A stretch of DNA of 64,000 bases from Trichosporon coremiiforme. Taxonomy: Eukaryota; Basidiomycota; Tremellomycetes; Trichosporonales; Trichosporonaceae. This document shows, in pieces, positions 57,991-64,000 of this stretch (the stretch's first letter is position 1; each line of letters starts with the position of its first letter). Made by a program: the position numbers and the translations under genes. Below the pieces are notes generated by a model that did no database searches, was not told the origin of the DNA, and worked only from the letters and a program-made list of their open reading frames with translations. The stretch lies in the NCBI GenBank assembly GCA_039545355.1, contig BCJJ01000020.1, positions 248,001 through 312,000 on the forward strand, written 5' to 3'.

Positions 57991-59382
57991 CTACTTGGAC
58001 TCAGCCTTGCCCTCGACAGCCTCCTCGCCCTCCTTGGCCTCGACGGGAGGCGGGAACATCTTGTCGTGGTGGGGGTTGAACTCGGGGTACTTGGCAAGGT
58101 ATCCGTGGTTCTTGGGGTTGGTGTAGTACTCTGTTCTGTCAGCTTGGCTACTTCCCTCATTTCAGCTAGAGACTCACCGATGTCTGTCCGCCTGATAGGG
58201 GCAGCGTTACGAATCTCGCGACCCGCAAACTTCTCGGGCCAGATCTCCTGCCTCAGTCCAAGGGGCGTGTGGTAAACAGCCGTGACATTGCCACCAGCCT
58301 CAATGACAGCCTTAGCGGCCGTTTTGGAGAAGCGGGAGAGCTCAATCTCAAGCGGAGGCAGGGGGACGTTCGGATCAGGCTTGCCGAGCAGCTTGACCCC
58401 GCTCCAGCCCTTGATGCCGTGCACCAGGTTGCTCCGAATGACCGTGCCGACCGTGATGGGGACGGCTGTGTCGATACGCCCCTGCGCGATCCAGGACTGC
58501 AGCTTTGCAATGTTCAGCGGAGCGTACTCGCGCCGCGTGAAGTTGAGGAATCCCTTCTTCGGCATCAGTTTGTACAGAGGCGTCTGGCCGCCTGCGAACT
58601 GAGGCGACGGCTTGCCGTTGCCACTGCGCGCGTTCTGGCCCTTGTGGCCGCGGCCGGAAGTGCCGCCCTTCGTTGAGCCTTGACCACGACCGAGACGGGT
58701 GTTCTGAGGTTAGCTAGAGTCGAGGCATCGGCGAAGAAGCTGGCAAATGAGATGGGGACCAAGATAGACCGGACATTGAAGAGACGGAGAGGGGACAGGA
58801 CAGAGAATCCGGATTCACCTCGCTGTCGCTGCTGGCTGATGCAGCTTCCTGCTACGGCCGGCATACGAGGAGGTAGATGACAAAAACAGGAGTCCGTAGG
58901 CGACGGCGGAGGAGTGACAAGGGAATACTCTCAAGTATCCCAACACAGCCGCGCGACGGTCCGACACTGTTGGAACCGGCACCAGTGCCTTGTACGAAAG
59001 CACTCTCCCGGAAGTCCGAGGTTGCGTGCCAGGTCGAAGGCAAAGGAAGTCGCAGGCAAACCAGCACGCGATCATGTCACAAGTCCGAGGAAGACATGCA
59101 GTAACCGGCGTTGCTGCCGTCCGTTCGCTCATCCAAGGGCCGCTGATCCCCTCGGTGATCCCTTCCTCCACTCCGGTTTCCATTGTGTCGTCCCTTCCCA
59201 AGATCGAAGGTCCGTCCCGTCGGCGTCGAGTCGATATGCAAAGTCGGAGTCAATCAACTCACTGATCGGGTCGAGCCCTTGGCGGGGGCGATGTTGGCGA
59301 GGTCGGTCGCGTAGCATCGCTTCTGGCTGGCGACGGCGTCGGCGGCGGCTGTCCGCAGGCTGGCGAGAGCGTTGCGGAGCAT
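57991..59382 (-). CDS. MRPL10: Mitochondrial large-subunit ribosomal protein uL15m
   Basis: Three exons in transcript order: 59382-59263, 58703-58178, 58130-57991; 261 residues. Exon 1 encodes exactly the targeting leader (MLRNALASLRTAAADAVASQ, then KRCYATDLANIAPAKGSTRS). Exon 2 begins the ribosomal core with NTRLGRGQGSTKGGTSGRGHKGQNAR, followed by PQFAGGQTPLYKLMPKKGF and an Ala/Val-rich strand VIEAGGNVTAVYHTPLGLRQ. The tail FNPHHDKMFPPPVEAKEGEE is fungal-specific. Intron 1 is 556 nt (58704-59262), by far the longest in the window; I see no extra exon in it. The family is part of the mitochondrial ribosome. Divergent with lysyl-tRNA synthetase. Confidence 0.93.
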
Positions 59383-59678
59383 GTTGGTGTCGGCGTCGTG
59401 AGTGCGATCGACGGAGTAGTAGCAGCCGGTCCGCTCGGGTTGACTTTTGCTGGCTGTGGCCAAGCTCGAGCAGAAAGTCCGGGACATTTCGTGATACGGT
59501 CCCACGAGATTTTACGTAACGTTGTGTATATACACGTCAGAAATTTTGGCAAAAGTCGATCATGAGTCGTCGCCAAGTCGAGAGCGAGAGAGTGCACGGC
59601 GAGCACGGTGCAGCCCGCGCAGGGGACGGTGCAGCACCTTGTGTTTGTCGAGTCGCATCTCACATCTCCAACCACTGC
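59383..59678. promoter_or_regulatory. Divergent promoter MRPL10 / KRS1
   Basis: 296 bp between MRPL10 and the upstream KRS1 start. No clear TATA box. It joins two translation genes, at least one mitochondrial. Confidence 0.45.
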
Positions 59679-61734
59679 ATGCTCCGGAGTAGTCGAGCAT
59701 TCTTCAGACTAATTAACCAGAGGACCCCCTTCGCCCTTCCTCGTCTCCCCGCTCCCACCCCCACCCCCTCCTTTTCCGCCTACTCCCAGTTCAGAGCTTT
59801 CAAAATGTCCGCCCCCGCTGCCGAGCCTACCCTTTACAAGGATGAAGTCACCGGCGAGATGATCTCCAAGTCGTGAGTAATGCGACCGCTTGAAGCGGAC
59901 AATGCGGTCAAAATTTCGTACCAACAAATGCGGACCGATATATCGAGCAACCGGTGCCCCAGCTACTCTCTGCCGTGGTGAATATCTAGCTGACATTGCC
60001 AGGGAGCTCAAGCGTCGCCAGAAGCAGCGCGAGAACGAGAAGAAGAAGGCGGAGAAGGCCGCCCAGCGTGCCGCCTCTGGCCAGCCCGCGCCCGGCCAGA
60101 AGTCCGGCGCCGCCGCCGAGGAGCAGCTTGACGCTGCTGCGTTCTTCGAGCTCCGCTCTAACCAGGTCAAGAAGTTCCGCGAGACCAAGCAGCCGGACCC
60201 GTACCCGCACAAGTTCCACGCCTCGTCTGGCATCCCCGCATTCGTGAAGGAGTACGGAGCTGAGGGCAAGGTCAAGGACGGCGAGACTGTTGAGACCAAG
60301 GAGCCCGTTACGCTCGCTGGCCGTGTCGTCTCGATGCGCGAGTCGTCCAAGAAGCTCCGCTTCTACGACATCCGCGCCGACGGCGCCAAGGTCCAGATCA
60401 TGGCCAACCTCCAGAACTCTACGGACCAGGACGGCTTCCAGGCCACGCACGATATTATCCGCCGTGGAGACATCATCGGTGTGACCGGCCAGCCGTCGCG
60501 TACCAAGGCCGGAGAGCTCACCCTCATGGCCTCGGATGTCAAGCTCCTCTCGCCCTGTCTCCACCAGCTCCCCGGACGTGAGGGCATCACTGACGTCGAG
60601 ACCCGCTACCGCAAGCGCTACCTTGACCTGATCGTCAACAACTCGACCCGCGACATCTTCATCGCCCGCTCCAAGATTGTCAACTACATCCGCAAGTACC
60701 TCGACTCGCTTGGTTTCCTCGAGGTNGAGACCCCGATGATGAGCATCCAGGCCGGTGGNGCCGTCGCCAAGCCGTTCATCACGCACCACAACGACCTCAA
60801 GCTCGACCTNTTNATGCGTATCGCCCCCGAGNTNTACCTCAAGGAGCTNGTNGTNGGTGGCCTCGACNGNGTCTTCGAGATTGGCCGTGTGTTCCGTAAC
60901 GAGCAGATCGACATGACGCACAACCCCGAGTTCTCCATCTGCGAGTTCTACATGGCCTACGCCGACATGTACGACCTCATGGACATGACCGAGAGCATGA
61001 TCAGCGGCCTCGTCAAGTACCTGACTGGCGGCACCAAGGTCAAGTACCACCCCAAGGGCAAGGGCGAGGGCATGCCCGAGTACGAGATTGACTTTGCTAC
61101 GCCGTGGAAGCGTTTCGACATGATCGAGGAGCTCGAGAAGCAGCTCAACGTCAAGTTCCCGCCCGGAGACACGCTGCACACCGAGGAGGCGAACAAGTTC
61201 CTGCGCGAACTGTGCGCCAAGCACAACGTCGACTGCTCCGAGCCTAAGACCAACGCTCGTCTCCTCGACAAGCTCGTCGGCGAGTACATCGAGAACCAGT
61301 GTATCAACCCCTCCTTCATCGTCGGCCACCCCCAGGTCATGTCCCCGCTCGCCAAGTACCACCGCTCGCGCCCCGGACTCTGCGAGCGCTTCGAGTGCTT
61401 CGTCGCGACCAAGGAGATCTGCAACGCCTACACCGAGCTCAACGACCCCTTCGACCAGCGCGAGCGCTTCGAGGAGCAGGTCCGCCAGAAGGAGCAGGGA
61501 GACGACGAGGCCCAGGGTATTGACGAGACCTTCATCAACGCCCTTGAGTACGGCCTGCCCCCCACCGGTGGTTGGGGTCTCGGTATCGACCGTCTCGTCA
61601 TGTTCCTCACCGACTCGGCCAACATCAAGGAGGTCCTCCTCTTCCCGGCCATGCGCCCCGTCGGCCAGCAGGAGCAGCAGCAGGCCGCCCACATCAAGGA
61701 GGAGCACGCCAAGGAGGAGCCTGCCAAGATCTAA
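59679..61734 (+). CDS. KRS1: Lysyl-tRNA synthetase, class II, with alternative mitochondrial start
   Basis: Exons 59679-59872 and 60003-61734. From the ATG at 59679 the product is 641 residues; from the ATG at 59805 it is 599, the normal cytosolic start ([18 protein letters not shown]). The extra 42 residues ([20 protein letters not shown] onward) are Arg/Ser/Phe-rich without acidic residues, a textbook mitochondrial leader. The domains are a basic helix ([18 protein letters not shown]), an OB anticodon-binding domain ([17 protein letters not shown]), motif 1 ([14 protein letters not shown]), motif 2 ([20 protein letters not shown]) and motif 3 ([20 protein letters not shown]). It charges tRNA-Lys. 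Eleven single N bases between 60726 and 60870 fall only at degenerate codon positions. Confidence 0.96.
60726..60870. other. Cluster of 11 undetermined bases (N) in KRS1
   Basis: N at 60726, 60759, 60810, 60813, 60832, 60834, 60849, 60852, 60855, 60868 and 60870. Nine are third codon positions; the other two (60832, 60868) are first positions of codons that read ntn and ngn where the family has Leu and Arg. No N needs to change an amino acid. Confidence 0.95.
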
Positions 61735-62164
61735 GCGTCTGCGAGTGAACGAGCGAGTGCTGAAGTCTTCCAAAACGCAAACAATTGTCATTAGACCTTA
61801 ATTCTTAGTACAATGGCATGGTCATATATCTCATTCTGTGGTGCAGATGCGGCGTCCGCCGAATACCGAGTGTTGGCCCACTGCTGTCAAGTCACTGGGA
61901 TCACTCTTGTGAAGATGATGCCTATATGCATGTAAGCTAACGAAGCTAAGCTTCACTTAGCTCGCTGACGTGGTATGCATAGTCAGAGTGCGTCGGGCGC
62001 CGTCGCTCATCGCCATCAGTGTGGTTCCCCGACACCGGTCGGTCAGTCCAAGTTTGCCGAGTGCCGAGCCCACGCCGGCTATTAAGCCACCGTTGTGGTG
62101 CTGGGCATTGATTTCTGCCCACTAGTCTGTGTATTCCTCGTCTTCCACACCCACACTCACCACA
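61735..62164. other. Intergenic region KRS1 / CoA-transferase III gene
   Basis: 430 bp in tandem orientation; nothing beyond a 3' end and a promoter. A TATTAAG element at 62080-62086, 79 bases before the next ATG, may act as a TATA box. Confidence 0.45.
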
Positions 62165-63391
62165 ATGTCGACGACACCTGCTTTGACCGGTCTGAAGGTG
62201 CTCGAGTTCGCTGGTCTTGCTCCTGGTACGCTTCAAGTTCACGCTCCATAGCTGACCTCAGGCCCGTTCGCAGGCATGCTGCTCGCGGACGCGGGGGCGA
62301 CCGTGGTGCGTGTCGACCGCGCATCGCCTGCCGCCGCTGCAGTGCCAACGAAGGACATGCTTGCCCGGCACAAGCAATCTGTAGTCGTCGACCTGAAGAC
62401 GCCCGCCGGCGTTGCGCTAGTTAGGAAGCTGGCGGAGCGTGCCGACGTGCTCATCGACCCTTTCCGCCCTGGTGTGCTCGAGAAGCTCGGGTTGGGCCCC
62501 AAGCCGCTGCTTGAGGCGAACCCCAAGCTGATCTACGCGCGCATGACTGGCTTCCGCCGTGATGGGAAATACTCCGCCATGGCGGGGCACGATATCAACT
62601 ACCTCGCCGTCTCGGGCGTGCTCTCCATGCTCGGCCGCGCGGGCGACAAGCCACACCCGCCTACCAACATTCTGGGCGACTTTGCGGGCGGTGGCGCCGT
62701 GCTCTTCCAGGGCATTCTGCTCGCTCTCCTCTCGCGCGGGATTAGCGGGAAGGGCCAGGTCGTTGAGGCCAACATGGTCGATGGCGCTGGATATCTCTCC
62801 TCCATGCCTAGGATGGGTCAGAAGACGCCGCTCGGCGGGGGTCCCAGGGGAACGAACATGCTCGACGGCGGATGCCCGTTCTACGACACGTATGAGACCA
62901 AGGACGGCAAGTACGTCGCTGTCGGTTCGCTTGAGCCACAGTTCTTCCGCGAGATGATCAAGGGAACTGGCCTCGACCCGAGCTGGACGAAGCGGCAGCA
63001 GAACTTTGACGAGTGGGACACGCTCCGCCAGCAGATGACCGACGCGTTCAAGAGCAAGACGCGCGCCGAGTGGGAGAAGATCTTCGACGGCACTGACGCC
63101 TGCGTCACCCCCGTGCTTGAGTACGGGGAACTCGAGGGGCAGCCGGAGGGCGACCAGAGGCCCATCGTGACTCTCCGCGACACGCCCCTGCTCGCTGTCA
63201 CGCCCGGAGCCAACGGAGACCCCGCAAAGGGACAGGGACCCGGTGTTAAGGGAGCCGGATACAAGGGCAACTCGCTCACGCCTGGCGAGGGCGGGCCGGA
63301 GGCAATCAAGTCCTGGCTTGGCTGGGACAAGGGAACGCAGTGGGAGGAGGTGAACGGCGGATACCAGGTGAAGCAGGGTGCCAAGTTGTAG
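62165..63391 (+). CDS. CoA-transferase family III protein, alpha-methylacyl-CoA racemase type
   Basis: Exons 62165-62225 and 62262-63391 with a 36-nt intron give 396 residues. The racemase inverts the alpha-methyl centre of branched acyl-CoAs so that they can enter beta-oxidation. Family motifs: [98 protein letters not shown] (with the catalytic Asp in the GHD triplet), LGDFAGGG and VVEANMVDGAGYL. The C-terminus is AKL, a type 1 peroxisomal signal, so import into peroxisomes is inferred. Other family III CoA transferases share the fold, but overall arrangement favours the racemase. Confidence 0.88.
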
Positions 63392-63555
63392 TCAAAAGTT
63401 GAGTGAGTAGTAGTCTCTTTTTGCATGTATATGATCCTGCTAGGCTAAGCTGTGTGTGCATACTCAAAAATGGTGACTCGCTACCCTTCTCCCGATAGAT
63501 CGTTCCGAACAACAACTACGTCTCGACTTGATGATCCCTACGATAAACATTGTGC
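63392..63555. other. Convergent intergenic region racemase / MIM1
   Basis: 164 bp between stop codons; only 3' untranslated sequence expected. Confidence 0.5.
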
Positions 63556-64000
63556 TTAAAAGCCGGCAGCGCTGAGGCCGACGCCGGCCGTGGCCCGTCC
63601 GCCGGTCCATCCCTTCTCGGCGTCGCCAGTCTTCTTCTCGCGCCACCAGAGGCGGCCAACGCGAACCGCCTCGCGGGCGAAGATCTCGCCAAGACCGAGG
63701 AACACGCCGTTGATGAAGGGCAGGACGAGGTTGATGCCGAGCGCGGCCATGACGCGGCTGAACGTGAGCGAGCCGGGACGCGTGAAGATCGACAGTGTGA
63801 GCGAGGGCTGCGGCACGCTCGGGTTCGTGCTGGCCGCACCAGCGGAGGAGACGACAGGCATGCCCGTCGTCTCCTCGAAGGCCGTCTCGGTCGTGCGCTT
63901 GGAGGGGAGGTTGTCGCTGCTCGTGTCGCTTGACTGCGGGGCGGAGGGGGCGGAAACCTCCTCCCAGCTAGTGCTCGGGGGCGCTGAGGTCGTCGGCGCA
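63556..64000 (-). CDS. MIM1: Mitochondrial import protein 1 (Mim1/TOM13), 5' end beyond the window
   Basis: The frame is open from the right edge (64000) to the stop at 63556, covering 147 codons plus one leading base; the start lies outside. A Ser/Thr/Pro-rich N-terminal part (SWEEVSAPSAPQSSDTSSDN) precedes the single conserved segment FSRVMAALGINLVLPFINGVFLGLGEIFAREAV, the TOM13/Mim1 outer-membrane helix with its small-residue face. Mim1 inserts alpha-helical outer-membrane proteins, including TOM subunits. After the helix comes a basic patch (RVGRLWWREKK) and a Gly/Ala tail. An ATG at 63861 is in frame, but acidic, Ser-rich sequence continues upstream without a stop, so I treat that ATG as internal. 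Confidence 0.87.
   Translation of the reverse strand, partial: APTTSAPPSTSWEEVSAPSAPQSSDTSSDNLPSKRTTETAFEETTGMPVVSSAGAASTNPSVPQPSLTLSIFTRPGSLTFSRVMAALGINLVLPFINGVFLGLGEIFAREAVRVGRLWWREKKTGDAEKGWTGGRATAGVGLSAAGF

Noticed and set aside
59562..59678. Still earlier in-frame ATG (59562) for KRS1
   Set aside because: The extra residues are hydrophilic and acidic in part, do not resemble a leader, and lie in the likely shared promoter.
59986..61791. 601-codon antisense open frame over KRS1
   Set aside because: Composition (Leu/Val/Asp/Gly repeats) mirrors the synthetase codons; no motifs.

Overview
The window is nuclear DNA from a filamentous or yeast-like basidiomycete. GC content is high, almost every gene carries introns of only 34-43 nt, and most introns end in a fused branch-point/acceptor of the form gctgac(n)cag. 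The proteins look most like Tremellomycetes, and I would guess Trichosporonales. That placement rests on intron style and protein resemblance, not on a marker gene. Eleven isolated N bases near 60.7-60.9 kb show that it is a draft assembly.

Layout. 0.7-2.3 kb: MFS monocarboxylate-type transporter (+). 2.4-6.4 kb: condensin subunit 1 (-). 6.9-8.0 kb: proteasome beta-7/PRE4 (+). 8.5-9.4 kb: ribosomal protein uS8/RPS22 (-). 9.9-11.1 kb: RNase P/MRP subunit Pop3-like (+). 11.3-12.3 kb: NatC catalytic subunit NAA30 (-). 12.6-14.9 kb: Mediator subunit 17 (+). 15.3-17.6 kb: dihydrolipoyl dehydrogenase (-). 19.1-21.2 kb: Ish1/Msc1-type repeat protein (+). 22.1-26.3 kb: C2-domain protein (+). 26.4-27.8 kb: FMP30/NAPE-PLD-like hydrolase (-). 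28.3-30.2 kb: OMA1 protease (+). 30.5-35.4 kb: giant coiled-coil protein (+). 37.7-39.2 kb: secreted DUF1996 protein (+). 39.7-41.5 kb: THO subunit Tex1 (-). 41.7-43.4 kb: GWT1 (+). 43.8-45.9 kb: amino-acid permease (-). 45.9-53.6 kb: 7.7 kb with no credible gene. 53.6-57.6 kb: Ser/Ala/Pro-rich secreted wall-type protein (+). 58.0-59.4 kb: mitochondrial ribosomal protein uL15m (-). 59.7-61.7 kb: lysyl-tRNA synthetase (+). 62.2-63.4 kb: CoA-transferase III/alpha-methylacyl-CoA racemase with a PTS1 tail (+). 63.6 kb to the edge: MIM1/TOM13 (-), partial.

Functional picture. This is mainly a housekeeping chromosome arm, rich in mitochondrial functions (LPD1, FMP30, OMA1, MRPL10, probably dual-targeted KRS1, MIM1). 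Several are divergent pairs on a short shared promoter: FMP30/OMA1, MRPL10/KRS1, TEX1/GWT1, NAA30/MED17 and CND1/PRE4. Cell-surface genes (DUF1996 protein, GWT1, Ser-rich protein) sit in or beside the gene-poor half.

I found no mobile element, CRISPR array, tRNA, rRNA or biosynthetic cluster, and no clearly undescribed multi-gene system. The best leads are exon-level: an 8-nt micro-exon in NAA30, a 12-nt exon in FMP30, a 9-nt start-codon exon in PRE4, a hidden last exon of MED17 behind a repeat-filled intron, a 33-nt in-frame optional intron, a two-start lysyl-tRNA synthetase, N bases placed only at silent codon positions, and the 7.7-kb desert upstream of the wall protein.
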